DNA from: Acidobacteriota bacterium
GTDB lineage: Bacteria; Acidobacteriota; Terriglobia; Terriglobales; Acidobacteriaceae
NCBI GenBank assembly: GCA_021818105.1
Contig: JAKAFB010000020.1
Location: 1-46,238 of the forward strand
Direction: 5' to 3'
DNA: 46,238 nucleotides
Shown here: positions 1 to 8,089 of the stretch, piece after piece
Layout of the letters: the number at the start of each line of letters is the position of its first letter
Position numbering within the stretch: the stretch's first letter is position 1
Position numbers and translations under genes: made by a program
Notes under the pieces: model-generated
What the model was told of the DNA's origin: nothing
Database searches by the model: none
What the model saw: the letters and a program-made list of their open reading frames with translations, nothing else

Positions 1-118
1 GGCGCGTGGAGAAGACGCGGCGGAGCCCCCACAAGGCAGGGGCAGATGATTTAATACCAATTGGGGGAGCGCTTGGTTGCGGGTGCTTCCGTACTACCGT
101 GGAGGTATCCCGAAAGCG

Positions 119-859
119 ATGGTTTCATTTGGCCGTCTTGCCCTTTTGCTGGCGATGATTTTGCCGGCAGCCCAGATTTTGCCTGCCCAGAGTACGAGTT
201 CAGGTTCCAGCAGCAGTTCGGCAGCGGCGCAGCAGGCGACGCAAAGCACGAGCCAGAACCAGGCCGAGATGAGCGTGCAGGCGCGCATCCGCGCGCGGCG
301 GGAGCAGCGGCGCGCACAGGCGATTCACGACACGTATTCGCCGGTGTGGGAGGCGTATCTGGGAACGGGCTTTTTACGGTACAAGCCGGGGCCGAACCTG
401 CAGAAGACGACGTTCTACTCGTGGGATGCGGCGATGACGCGCTACCAGACGGAGCGGCTGGGGATCACGCTGGATGGGCGCGGCTACTATGGCACGGCCT
501 ATGTGGGGCTGAACCCGTCGTCGGTGACGCGGCCTGCGATCAGCGAGTACGCAGTGATGGCAGGACCGACGTATCGCTTGTACATGCGGCCGAAGTACTC
601 GATCTCTGCGCGTGGGATGGGCGGCATGGCGCTGAGCAACTTCTCAAGCGACACGAATAAATTTGGCGGAGAATACCTGGGACTGTATCCGGATCAGACG
701 ACGTATGCGCTGAATGGCAGCATAGTGGGCGAGGCGAACCTGGCCCCGAACTTCTCCCTGCGGCTGGCGGGGGACTACTATGCGACGGGTCTCGGCTCGG
801 AGATGCAGAACGCGTTCGGATTCAACTGGGGGTTTGTGTACCGGTTCGGGAAGAGGTAG
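119..859 (+). CDS. Outer-membrane beta-barrel-like protein
   Basis: Secreted protein of 246 residues, probably an outer-membrane beta barrel of unknown function. The chosen ATG follows GGAGGT (101-106) and opens a clear signal peptide (about residues 1-24, hydrophobic core then an Ala-Gln cleavage region). A Ser/Gln/Ala-rich linker and a basic stretch (residues about 25-70) follow. The rest is rich in Tyr, Gly and alternating aromatic residues, as in small barrels, and ends with a strand carrying VYRFGKR. No cysteine or enzymatic motif was seen. An in-frame TTG at 77 would add 14 residues before the signal peptide and is less likely. It stands alone, followed by a terminator at 909-939. The family was not recognised; barrel topology is inferred from composition only. 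Confidence 0.72.
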   Translation: MVSFGRLALLLAMILPAAQILPAQSTSSGSSSSSAAAQQATQSTSQNQAEMSVQARIRARREQRRAQAIHDTYSPVWEAYLGTGFLRYKPGPNLQKTTFYSWDAAMTRYQTERLGITLDGRGYYGTAYVGLNPSSVTRPAISEYAVMAGPTYRLYMRPKYSISARGMGGMALSNFSSDTNKFGGEYLGLYPDQTTYALNGSIVGEANLAPNFSLRLAGDYYATGLGSEMQNAFGFNWGFVYRFGKR

Positions 860-908
860 GACACCGGACGGCGAACAGCGGACGGTTGACAGGGTAAAGA
901 AAGTGCGG

Positions 909-939
909 CGCCTCATGGCTGGTTGGCCATGAGGCGTTT
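909..939 (+). terminator. Intrinsic terminator after the barrel gene
   Basis: An 11-bp perfect stem (arms 909-919 and 926-936, CGCCTCATGGC / GCCATGAGGCG) with a six-base loop is followed by TTT. It lies about 50 bases after the plus-strand stop codon at 859. Confidence 0.65.
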
Positions 940-948
940 GTGTCTGGG

Positions 949-976
949 AAAAGGCCGGGACGAGCCCGGCCATTTT
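949..976. terminator. Bidirectional terminator between barrel gene and fumarase
   Basis: A 7-bp GC stem (GGCCGGG 953-959, CCCGGCC 965-971) with a five-base loop is flanked by AAAA on the left and TTTT on the right, so it has a U-tract whichever strand is transcribed. It serves the plus gene ending at 859 and the minus-strand fumarase ending at 983. Confidence 0.75.
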
Positions 977-982
977 CTTGTC

Positions 983-2509
983 TTATTGCAGGATGGGGAA
1001 GTTGGCGATGCGCTGCTGCCACTCGGCGGGGCCGGTCTGGTGGACGCTGGTTCCCTTGGAATCGACTGCGACGGTGACGGGCATGTCCTTGACGGTGAAT
1101 TCGTAGATGCCCTCCATGCCGAGGTCCTCGAAGGCCAACTGGCGCGAGGCGGTGATGGCCTTTGCGACGAGGTAGGCCGCTCCGCCGACGGCCATGAGGT
1201 AGACGGCGCCGAACTCGCGGATGGCGTCGATGGCGGCGGGGCCGCGCTCGGCTTTGCCGACCATGCCGAGGAGTCCTGTTTCGGCAAGCATCTGGCGGGT
1301 GAATTTATCCATGCGCGTGGCGGTGGTGGGGCCGGCGGGTCCGATGACCTCTTCGCGGACGGCGTCGACGGGGCCGACGTAGTAGATGAAGCGATTGCGG
1401 AAGTCGACGGGGAGCTTCTCACCGCGGCTGAGCATGTCTGTCATGCGCTTGTGTGCGGCGTCGCGGCCGGTGAGCAGCTTGCCGCTGAGGAGGAGGACTT
1501 CGCCGGGCTTCCATGAGGCGGCTTCTTCGCGGGTGACAGTGTCGAGGTTGACGCGGCGCGCGGAGGAGACGTCGTAGGTGAGCCTGGGCCAGGCGTCGAG
1601 CGAGGGCGGGTCGAGGAAGACGGGGCCGGAGCCATCGAGGACGATGTGCGCGTGGCGCGTGGCGGCGCAGTTGGGAATCATGGCGACGGGGAGGTTGGCG
1701 GCGTGGCAGGGAGTGTCGAGGACTTTGACGTCAAGGACGGTGGTGAGGCCGCCGAGGCCCTGGGCGCCGATGCCGAGGCGGTTGACCTTCTCGTAGAGCT
1801 CAACGCGGAGCTTTTCCGCGGTGGTGACGGGACCGCGGGCGATGAGGTCCTGAATGTTGATGGGGTCCATGAGGGACTGCTTGGCGAGGAGCATGGCCTT
1901 TTCAGCGGTGCCGCCGATGCCGATGCCGAGCATGCCGGGCGGGCACCAGCCGGCGCCCATGGTGGGGACGGTTTTGAGGACCCACTCGACGATGGAGTCA
2001 GAGGGGTTGAGCATGATGAACTTTGATTTTGCCTCAGAGCCGCCACCTTTGGCCGCGACGGTGACATCGACTTTGTTGCCGCGGACGAGCTCGACGTGGA
2101 CGACGGAGGGAGTGTTGTCGCGTGTGTTCTTGCGCGCGCCGGCAGGGTCAGCGAGGAGCGACGCGCGGAGCTTGTTGTCGGGGTTGAGATAGGCGCGGCG
2201 GACACCTTCATCGACCATCTGCTGGAGGTCGAGCGCGGGCTCGCCGGGGGCGGCTTCGAAGCGGACATCCATGCCGACCTTGACGAATGCGTTGACGATG
2301 CCGGTGTCCTGGCAGATGGGGCGGTGGCCCTCGGCGCACATGCGGCTGTTGATGAGGATCTGGGCGATGGCGTCTTTGGCGGCGGGGGACTGCTCACGTT
2401 CGTAGGCTTTGGCGAGCGAGGTGATGTAGTCGACCGGGTGGTAGTAGCTGATGTATTGCAGTGCTGCAGCGACGCTGGTAATGAAGTCCTTTTGCAGAAT
2501 GACAGTCAT
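983..2509 (-). CDS. Class I fumarate hydratase (iron-sulfur)
   Basis: Catalyses fumarate + water to L-malate in the TCA cycle, using an oxygen-sensitive [4Fe-4S] cluster in the cytosol. The 508-residue protein is full length for a single-chain class I enzyme. The N-terminal alpha domain carries the three expected cluster cysteines: C66 in RPICQDTG, C189 in GWCPPG and C281 in PNCAATRH. The glycine-rich GIGIGGTAEKAM segment follows C189. The C-terminal beta domain (about 310-508) has the GPTTATRMD motif. The ATG at 2509 was chosen because GGAAGGAG lies about 9 bases upstream; the frame stays open for 22 more codons without a better site. It is transcribed alone, between a bidirectional terminator and a convergent-free gap. 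Identity as fumarase rather than L(+)-tartrate dehydratase rests on overall resemblance to FumA/FumB-like single-chain enzymes. Confidence 0.95.
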   Translation of the reverse strand: MTVILQKDFITSVAAALQYISYYHPVDYITSLAKAYEREQSPAAKDAIAQILINSRMCAEGHRPICQDTGIVNAFVKVGMDVRFEAAPGEPALDLQQMVDEGVRRAYLNPDNKLRASLLADPAGARKNTRDNTPSVVHVELVRGNKVDVTVAAKGGGSEAKSKFIMLNPSDSIVEWVLKTVPTMGAGWCPPGMLGIGIGGTAEKAMLLAKQSLMDPINIQDLIARGPVTTAEKLRVELYEKVNRLGIGAQGLGGLTTVLDVKVLDTPCHAANLPVAMIPNCAATRHAHIVLDGSGPVFLDPPSLDAWPRLTYDVSSARRVNLDTVTREEAASWKPGEVLLLSGKLLTGRDAAHKRMTDMLSRGEKLPVDFRNRFIYYVGPVDAVREEVIGPAGPTTATRMDKFTRQMLAETGLLGMVGKAERGPAAIDAIREFGAVYLMAVGGAAYLVAKAITASRQLAFEDLGMEGIYEFTVKDMPVTVAVDSKGTSVHQTGPAEWQQRIANFPILQ

Positions 2510-2583
2510 GAGAGCGGCTCCTTCCGAACCATCTAGGGTACTCCAACGGAGCGGTGACGGTGGGAAGGAGCGCACGGGTGGTC

Positions 2584-3156
2584 TTACTGGATGGAACCGG
2601 GGTTGGGATGCGGCGCGGAGGGAGACGCAGAAGCGGCCGGCTGCGAGACGCTGGAGCGGGTCTCAGGAATCCAGGCGAGAAAGCGGAGGTCGTCCGGCAG
2701 CGAGGCGCAGAGCGTGCGCAGCTCGCGGGCGAGGGTGAGGCGTTGGATGCCGCGGGAGGCTTTCTCGCGGACGAGGCTGCGCGAATAGGAGAAGAGGAGG
2801 CCGGCGCTGGCCAGGGTGATCATCAGGACGATGCCGGCGATTTTGTCGCCGATGAGGGGCGCGGCGAGAAGCATGAGGAGGCAGAGCATGGCGGGGACGA
2901 AGATGGCCTCCCGCACGGCGCCGATTGCGGAGTCCATGCCATCGAAGCGAGCAAGCTGGAGGCGGCGTTCGTCAATGGCGGCAACGGTGGAATTTTGTGG
3001 GGCGAAGTTGCTGTGGGGGACGGACGGCACAGACGGTGACTCGAGCAGCCGCTGCTGCACGGCGTGATGAACAGCTTCGGCGGGACTGACGCCGAGCGAT
3101 TCCGCGAGCTGGTGGATGAGACGGTCGGTTTCCTGATTCCGGATGTGGATGGACAT
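2584..3156 (-). CDS. Ribbon-helix-helix (VapB/Rv0623-like) domain fused to two membrane helices
   Basis: Predicted 190-residue membrane-anchored protein. Residues 1-38 strongly resemble the Rv0623/PSK-type antitoxin family: a short strand MSIHIRN, then DRLIHQLAESLGVSPAEAV and a second helix with a basic end, i.e. a ribbon-helix-helix DNA-binding fold. A Pro/Ser linker follows (40-55), then a charged stretch, then two hydrophobic segments (about 84-102 and 105-123) separated by a very short turn, then a basic cytoplasmic-type segment (125-148) and a Pro/Ser-rich tail. Family antitoxins are normally about 70-90 residues and are followed by a PIN-domain toxin; no toxin gene lies next to this one. 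GAGGTG sits about 8 bases before the ATG. It is divergent from the YpdA-like gene. DNA binding and membrane anchoring are both inferred. Confidence 0.8.
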   Translation of the reverse strand: MSIHIRNQETDRLIHQLAESLGVSPAEAVHHAVQQRLLESPSVPSVPHSNFAPQNSTVAAIDERRLQLARFDGMDSAIGAVREAIFVPAMLCLLMLLAAPLIGDKIAGIVLMITLASAGLLFSYSRSLVREKASRGIQRLTLARELRTLCASLPDDLRFLAWIPETRSSVSQPAASASPSAPHPNPGSIQ

Positions 3157-3428
3157 GGTGTATCACCTCGCCTGGTTTGGGATGGCCGTGCTCTGCCGGA
3201 TACCGCGCGGCAGGACAGGCTGTGCCGGCGTGCCGGATCGTTGGGAGCGCAGGACGAGGAACTGTGGCCTGCGCGGACAGGGGTGGGACGATTCCGGAAG
3301 CGCCGTACTGAGGGTTTATCGGCAAGTTCAGGAAAAACTTGAGCCGCCGGTTGCGGGGTCCCACGGCTTGGTGGGTGGAGAGCGGGATGGCCTAAGCTAG
3401 AGGGAAGAGCGAGTGGACGGGAGGCGGA

Positions 3429-4424
3429 GTGGCGGACGAGGTATTTGATCTGCTGGTGGTGGGAGCGGGGCCGACGGGGCTGGCGTGCGCGATTGAGGCG
3501 CAGAAGGCGGGCTTTAAGGCGGTTCTTGTGGACAAGGGATGCGTGTGCAACTCACTGTTTCACTATCCGTCGCACATGACGTTTTTTACGACGTCGGAGC
3601 TGCTGGAGATTGGGGACATTCCGTTTCCCAGCCCGAATGCGAAGCCGACGCGGAATGAGGCGCTGCAGTATTACCGGCAGGTGGCAGCGCACTACAAGCT
3701 GGACGTGCGGCAGTACCAGCGCGTGGAGCGGGTGACGGGCGCGGATGGGGATTTTACGGTGCACATGGTGGACCGGTTTGACCGGCCGACGGAGCTGAAG
3801 GCGCGCAAGCTGGCGATTGCAACGGGCTACTATGACCTACCGAACATGATGGGCATTCCCGGCGAGGATCTGAGCAAGGTGCACCACTACTACGACGATC
3901 CGCACCCGTATTTCGGGCTGGATGTGGTGGTGATTGGCGGGAAGAACTCGGCGGCGATTGCGGCGCTGGAGCTGTGGCGGCATGGGGCGCGGGTGACGCT
4001 GGTGCATCGCGAAGGGGAGATTCACCGGCATGTGAAGTACTGGATCAAGCCGGACATAGAGAACCGCATCAAGAATGGGGAGATCAAAGCGTACTTCAAC
4101 TCGCGGGTGGTGAAGATTACGCCGGACACGGTGGAGATAGAGTCGCCGGAGGGCCGGGAGATGCTGCGCAATGACTTTGTGTTTGCGCTGACGGGGTATC
4201 ACCCGGACTTTGCGTTTCTTGAAGGGCTGGGCGTGCGGTTTGAGGGGCAGGACAAGCTGCCGGTGTGCAATGCGCAGACACTGGAGAGCAATGTGCCGGG
4301 GATTTATCTGGCAGGTGTGATTGTGGCAGGTTCGCGGACGAACGAGATCTTCATTGAGAACGGGCGGTTCCACGGGCGGCAGATTGCGCAGGCGCTGGCG
4401 GCGAAGACGGCTGTTCATCCGTAG
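3429..4424 (+). CDS. YpdA-family FAD/NAD(P)-dependent oxidoreductase
   Basis: Flavoprotein of 331 residues resembling the YpdA group (putative bacillithiol disulfide reductases). The FAD-binding Rossmann motif GAGPTG is at residues 12-17, a second dinucleotide motif VVVIGGKNSA is near residue 158, and the C-terminal FAD segment GIYLAGVIVAGS is near 290. The N-terminal part carries the KGCVCNS and YPSHMTFF stretches typical of this family. Start is GTG, chosen for the GGAGG-type site about 7 bases upstream. In characterised Staphylococcus YpdA the active cysteine lies in GGGPCG; here that position is Thr16, so the chemistry may differ. No bacillithiol biosynthesis gene is in the window. It precedes the histidine kinase by about 80 bases on the same strand. 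Confidence 0.88.
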   Translation: MADEVFDLLVVGAGPTGLACAIEAQKAGFKAVLVDKGCVCNSLFHYPSHMTFFTTSELLEIGDIPFPSPNAKPTRNEALQYYRQVAAHYKLDVRQYQRVERVTGADGDFTVHMVDRFDRPTELKARKLAIATGYYDLPNMMGIPGEDLSKVHHYYDDPHPYFGLDVVVIGGKNSAAIAALELWRHGARVTLVHREGEIHRHVKYWIKPDIENRIKNGEIKAYFNSRVVKITPDTVEIESPEGREMLRNDFVFALTGYHPDFAFLEGLGVRFEGQDKLPVCNAQTLESNVPGIYLAGVIVAGSRTNEIFIENGRFHGRQIAQALAAKTAVHP

Positions 4425-4502
4425 GCTATCCACGGGGCGGCGCGGCGGGGCAACGCAGCATCCATTTACACTGGGCTCACCTTTTGTGCGGAGGACAGCC
4501 GA

Positions 4503-6380
4503 TTGGCGATTCGTCTTTGGCCGCGATCAATCCGGTGGCAAATGCTGGCAGGGCTGGTGCTGCTGGAGGCGCTGTCGATTCTGCTGTTCGCGACGATGCT
4601 GGTGAGCAAGCAGGGACGCGAGGTGCATGCGCGCGTGGAGCGGCGGCTGGCGGTGCAGGCAGCATCGCTGGCGCTGCAGGCGCAGGAGGCGCTGCAGCAG
4701 GAACGGCCGGGTTGGATAGGGCTTTCAGCGCGGATGATGACAGAAACGCCAAGCGTGGCCATGGCGAAGGTGACGGACCCGCAGGGGAATGTGCTGTTTG
4801 TGGGCCAGGGCGATGCGGACGAGGCGAGCCTGAATCCGAAGGAACGTGCAAAAATTCCGCTGATCAAGAAGGACGAGCCGATTGTTTTTTCGCGGGGCGG
4901 ATCGCGACGGGAGGGAGCAGCAGCGATATACACGGGCGAGGACCTGCGTGGATTTGTGTGGGTGGAGAGCGACCCGAACTGGGATTATGAGCAGCTGAAT
5001 ACGATCAAGCTCGGCACGGAGATCTTTGGCGCGATCTGGATTGCTGCGTCGATTGTGCTGGTGCTGCTGCTGTCACGTGGCATTTATAGCCCGCTGGCGG
5101 TGCTGCACCGGGGGACGCGCGCGCTGATGAACTCCCCGGAGAGCGGAAGCGGTTTTCCGCTGCCGGTGACGGTGGAGAACGAGCTGGGTGATCTGATTGC
5201 CGCGTTCAACCAGATGGTGGCGTCGATCAAGGAGCAGCGCGCGGGGTTGAATGACACGCTGTCCCTGTTGGACTCGATGCTGGCCAATGCACCGATTGGG
5301 CTGGCGTTTTTCGACAGGAATTGCCGGTTTGTGCGCGTGAACGATGTATTTGCAGGGTTGACGGGCGTGACGCTGAGCCGGCATTTGGGGCGGACACTGC
5401 CGGAGCTGCTGCCACAGGAGCTGGCCAGGCCTCTGGAGGAGGCGGTGGAGCAGGTGTTCGCAACGGAGCAGCCGGTACATGGGCTGGAGATGAGCGGGGG
5501 TGGCGGAGAGCCGGGCGGCGGACAGTGGACGTGGCTGGTGAGCGCATATCCGGTACGCACGGAGCCCGTGAAGACACGCTGGGTGGGCGTGATCATGCTG
5601 GACACGAGCGAGCGGAAGCGGGCGGAGGAAGCGCTGCGGCGAACGGAGAAGCTGGCGGCGACGGGAAGGCTCGCAGCTTCAATCGCACACGAGATCAATA
5701 ACCCGCTGGAGGCGGTGACTAACCTACTGTTTCTGCTGCGCAACTATTGCAATCTGGAGGAGCCGGCGCGGAACTACGTGGAGATGGCAGAGCACGAGGT
5801 GCGGCGGGTGGCGGAGATTACGCAGCAGACCCTGCGGTTCTACCGGCAGTCGACATTGCCGGCACGGACGAGCATGGGAGAGTTGCTGGACTCTGTGCTG
5901 AGCCTGTACAGCATCCGGCTGAGCAACCTGGGCATAGACGTGGAACGGGATTACGACCCGGCGATGGATCTCTACTGCTTTGCGGGCGAAGTGCGGCAGG
6001 TGATTGCGAACCTGGTGGGGAATGCGATTGACGCCATGGCGGGAGGGGGGAGGCTGATTCTGCGGGCGCGCCGGTCGCGGGGTTGGAAGGACGGCAGCCA
6101 GGAAGGTGTGCGGCTGACGGTAGCCGACACCGGAATGGGGATGGAAAAGACGGTTCGGGAGCGCATTTTTGAGGCGTTCTTTACGACGAAGGATGTGACC
6201 GGAACGGGGCTGGGACTGTGGGTGAGCCACGAGATCATCCTGAAGCACCACGGGACGGTGCATGTGCGCAGCCGGGCAGCGGCGCAGGGAGGACCGTCGG
6301 GGACGGTTTTCCAGATTTTCTTTCCGGACAATCAGGACCTGGCGGCACCGGCACAACAAAGACTTGCAGCGCAGGCGTGA
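4503..6380 (+). CDS. PAS-containing sensor histidine kinase
   Basis: Membrane sensor kinase of 625 residues. Transmembrane helix 1 spans about 13-34, an extracytoplasmic sensor region covers 35-172, and helix 2 lies at about 173-190. It is followed by HAMP (about 191-245), a PAS domain (about 253-375), a HisKA dimerisation helix with the phospho-acceptor His396 in AHEINNPLEA, and a HATPase_c domain with the N box (NLVGNAIDAM), G1 (VADTGMGM) and G2 (GTGLGLWVS). It would autophosphorylate and pass phosphate to a response regulator, but none is adjacent. Start is TTG, supported by GGAGGA (4490-4495) 7 bases upstream; no better ATG exists in that frame before the first helix. The neighbouring YpdA-like gene lies 78 bases upstream and could be cotranscribed. 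The signal is unknown. Confidence 0.92.
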   Translation: MAIRLWPRSIRWQMLAGLVLLEALSILLFATMLVSKQGREVHARVERRLAVQAASLALQAQEALQQERPGWIGLSARMMTETPSVAMAKVTDPQGNVLFVGQGDADEASLNPKERAKIPLIKKDEPIVFSRGGSRREGAAAIYTGEDLRGFVWVESDPNWDYEQLNTIKLGTEIFGAIWIAASIVLVLLLSRGIYSPLAVLHRGTRALMNSPESGSGFPLPVTVENELGDLIAAFNQMVASIKEQRAGLNDTLSLLDSMLANAPIGLAFFDRNCRFVRVNDVFAGLTGVTLSRHLGRTLPELLPQELARPLEEAVEQVFATEQPVHGLEMSGGGGEPGGGQWTWLVSAYPVRTEPVKTRWVGVIMLDTSERKRAEEALRRTEKLAATGRLAASIAHEINNPLEAVTNLLFLLRNYCNLEEPARNYVEMAEHEVRRVAEITQQTLRFYRQSTLPARTSMGELLDSVLSLYSIRLSNLGIDVERDYDPAMDLYCFAGEVRQVIANLVGNAIDAMAGGGRLILRARRSRGWKDGSQEGVRLTVADTGMGMEKTVRERIFEAFFTTKDVTGTGLGLWVSHEIILKHHGTVHVRSRAAAQGGPSGTVFQIFFPDNQDLAAPAQQRLAAQA

Positions 6381-6520
6381 GCGGATGCGGCGTGCAGCAG
6401 GAAGCTCCAGAGCGCAGAACTTTTTTGTGCGCACGGGGTTAACACTTGCGACACGGTTTGCGGATTTCCATCCCGAGGGATGGGGTCGTCGGTGGAAAGT
6501 AGTGCAAGGGAGCTAGCACG

Positions 6521-7849
6521 ATGAGTAGGCCATGGTTCAAGCAGATTTTCCCGAAGGCGCTTGCGTGGGTGTTTCTGATGGCGCTGTGTGGTGTGATTGC
6601 GCTGGCGCAGGATGCGGGGCAGGCAGGCGGCCAGCGGACAGACGGACAGATTGAAATGGACGTGGTGCATGCGCTGGACGCGGCACCTGCGCTGAAGAAT
6701 GACCTGATTACCGCGGCGACGATCCAGGGGAAGGTGACGCTGGCAGGGACGGTTTCCAGCGCGGACAACAAGAAGCTGGCCGAGAATCTGGTAAAAAGCG
6801 TTGCGGGCGTGACGGGAGTGCAGAACAACCTGAAGGTGGGCAACCCGGCGGATGCGCAGAACCTGCCGCAGCCGGACAGCGGCACGGCGGCTGCTCCTTC
6901 GTATGGCGGCAATGCGCCGCAGGCCGGGGGCCAGAATGGTCCGCCGGACTATGGGCAAGATCAGCAGCCGGGCTACGGACAGAGTCCGCAGTACGGGAGC
7001 GGACAGAATCAGGGACCGCAGTACGGATACGGGCAGAACCAGTATCCGGGGCAACAGGGGCAACAGGGGCAGTATCGGCCGCAATATGGCTATCAGCAGC
7101 CGCAACAGCAGCAGCGGCCGATGTATCAGATTCCGAGCGGGCCGGTGACGGTGCCGCAGGGGACGCTGATCCAGGTGCGGACGGCGGAGCCGGTGAGCAC
7201 GAAGCGCGCAGTGGAAGGGACGCCGGTGCAGTTCACGGTGATTCGCGACGTGACGCTGGGCGGCGTGCTGGCGATTCCGCGGGGGGCTACGGTGCATGGC
7301 GTGGTGACGGGTATCCGGAAGGCCGGTGAGCTGGCGGGCAAGCCGGAGCTGGCGCTGGAGTTGACGTCACTGGATTTGGGTGGTCAGAACTATCCGCTGC
7401 AGTCAGATGTGTTCAAGGTGCGCGGTCCGAACAAGGCTGGGCGCACGGCGGGCAACGTGGTGGGCGGCGCGCTGCTGGGAGCGATTATCGGCGGCGTGGC
7501 GGGCGGCGGTGGTGGTGCTGCGATTGGAGCAGTGGCTGGCGGCGGCGCGGGCACGGCGGTGTCTGCGGCACAGTCCGGGCCGAATGTGTGGATTCCATCC
7601 GAGGCGCTGGTGACGTTTCACCTGGCGGCTCCGCTGACGGTGAACCCGGTAAGCCAGGAGGAGGCAAACCGGTTGGCCGAGGGATTGAACCAGGGTGGAC
7701 CGACGCTGCGGCAACGGGGCAACTACAGGCCGCGGCCGTATGGGTATTACCCGTACGCATATCCGTATCCCTATGCGTATCCGTACCCGTATGCGCCGGT
7801 GTACTACAGGCCGTACTTCTTCTCGGGCGGGTATTACTACTGGCGGTAA
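6521..7849 (+). CDS. BON-domain envelope protein with Gln/Gly/Tyr-rich linker and glycine zipper
   Basis: Exported 442-residue envelope protein. A signal peptide (1-30, ending ALAQD) is followed by a BON domain (about 43-106, with VTLAGTVSS and the closing GVTGVQNNLKV), a fold linked to phospholipid or outer-membrane association. Residues about 112-212 are a low-complexity Gln/Gly/Tyr/Pro linker with repeated QYG and GQNQ units. A beta-rich domain (about 215-300) then leads into a glycine-zipper helix pair (about 305-350, GGALLGAIIGGVAGG), which often inserts in membranes. The C terminus (about 402-442) is a Tyr/Pro/Ala repeat of PYAY-type units ending YYYWR. AAGGGAG precedes the ATG by about 9 bases. 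A strong hairpin terminator follows. Function is not established; a structural or stress role in the envelope is inferred. Confidence 0.82.
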   Translation: MSRPWFKQIFPKALAWVFLMALCGVIALAQDAGQAGGQRTDGQIEMDVVHALDAAPALKNDLITAATIQGKVTLAGTVSSADNKKLAENLVKSVAGVTGVQNNLKVGNPADAQNLPQPDSGTAAAPSYGGNAPQAGGQNGPPDYGQDQQPGYGQSPQYGSGQNQGPQYGYGQNQYPGQQGQQGQYRPQYGYQQPQQQQRPMYQIPSGPVTVPQGTLIQVRTAEPVSTKRAVEGTPVQFTVIRDVTLGGVLAIPRGATVHGVVTGIRKAGELAGKPELALELTSLDLGGQNYPLQSDVFKVRGPNKAGRTAGNVVGGALLGAIIGGVAGGGGGAAIGAVAGGGAGTAVSAAQSGPNVWIPSEALVTFHLAAPLTVNPVSQEEANRLAEGLNQGGPTLRQRGNYRPRPYGYYPYAYPYPYAYPYPYAPVYYRPYFFSGGYYYWR

Positions 7850-7872
7850 GGGGTTGGGAGAGAGCGGGATGG

Positions 7873-7905
7873 GCAGAGGGCATCCGGGCGGATGCCCTCT
7901 GCTGT
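7873..7905 (+). terminator. Strong hairpin terminator after the BON gene
   Basis: A perfect 13-bp stem (7873-7885 GCAGAGGGCATCC and 7890-7902 GGATGCCCTCTGC) with a GGGC loop is followed by TGTTG. The U-tract is poor but the stem is long and GC-rich. Confidence 0.68.
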
Positions 7906-7956
7906 TGATGCGGGGAGTGGGTGTGGGTGGTGGCGCAGGACGTAGGCGGTGTCGTC

Positions 7957-7962
7957 TATAAT
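7957..7962 (+). promoter_or_regulatory. Candidate -10 box for the ppiD-like gene
   Basis: A perfect TATAAT lies 128 bases before the ATG at 8090 and after the preceding terminator. I see no convincing -35 at 16-18 bases upstream, so this is either activator-dependent or a chance match. Confidence 0.4.
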
Positions 7963-7968
7963 GAACGA

Positions 7969-8089
7969 CAGTCGCGTCAAGCGAGAATTGCGCATCCGCG
8001 GGGGATGCCGGGCCTGAAGCCGCCGGAAGGCGCCGCAGGGGCCGGGTGCTCAAAACCGCGCGTAGAGAGTTGAAGGCTCAAATCCATCC
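7969..8089 (+). other. GC-rich structured 5' leader of the ppiD-like gene
   Basis: If transcription starts near 7969, the message has a leader of about 120 bases. It contains a 6-bp hairpin (GCATCC 7992-7997, GGATGC 8003-8008) and then a very GC-rich stretch (8008-8046) with several possible GGCC/GGCGCC pairings. It does not match any riboswitch class I can recognise by eye. Confidence 0.3.
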
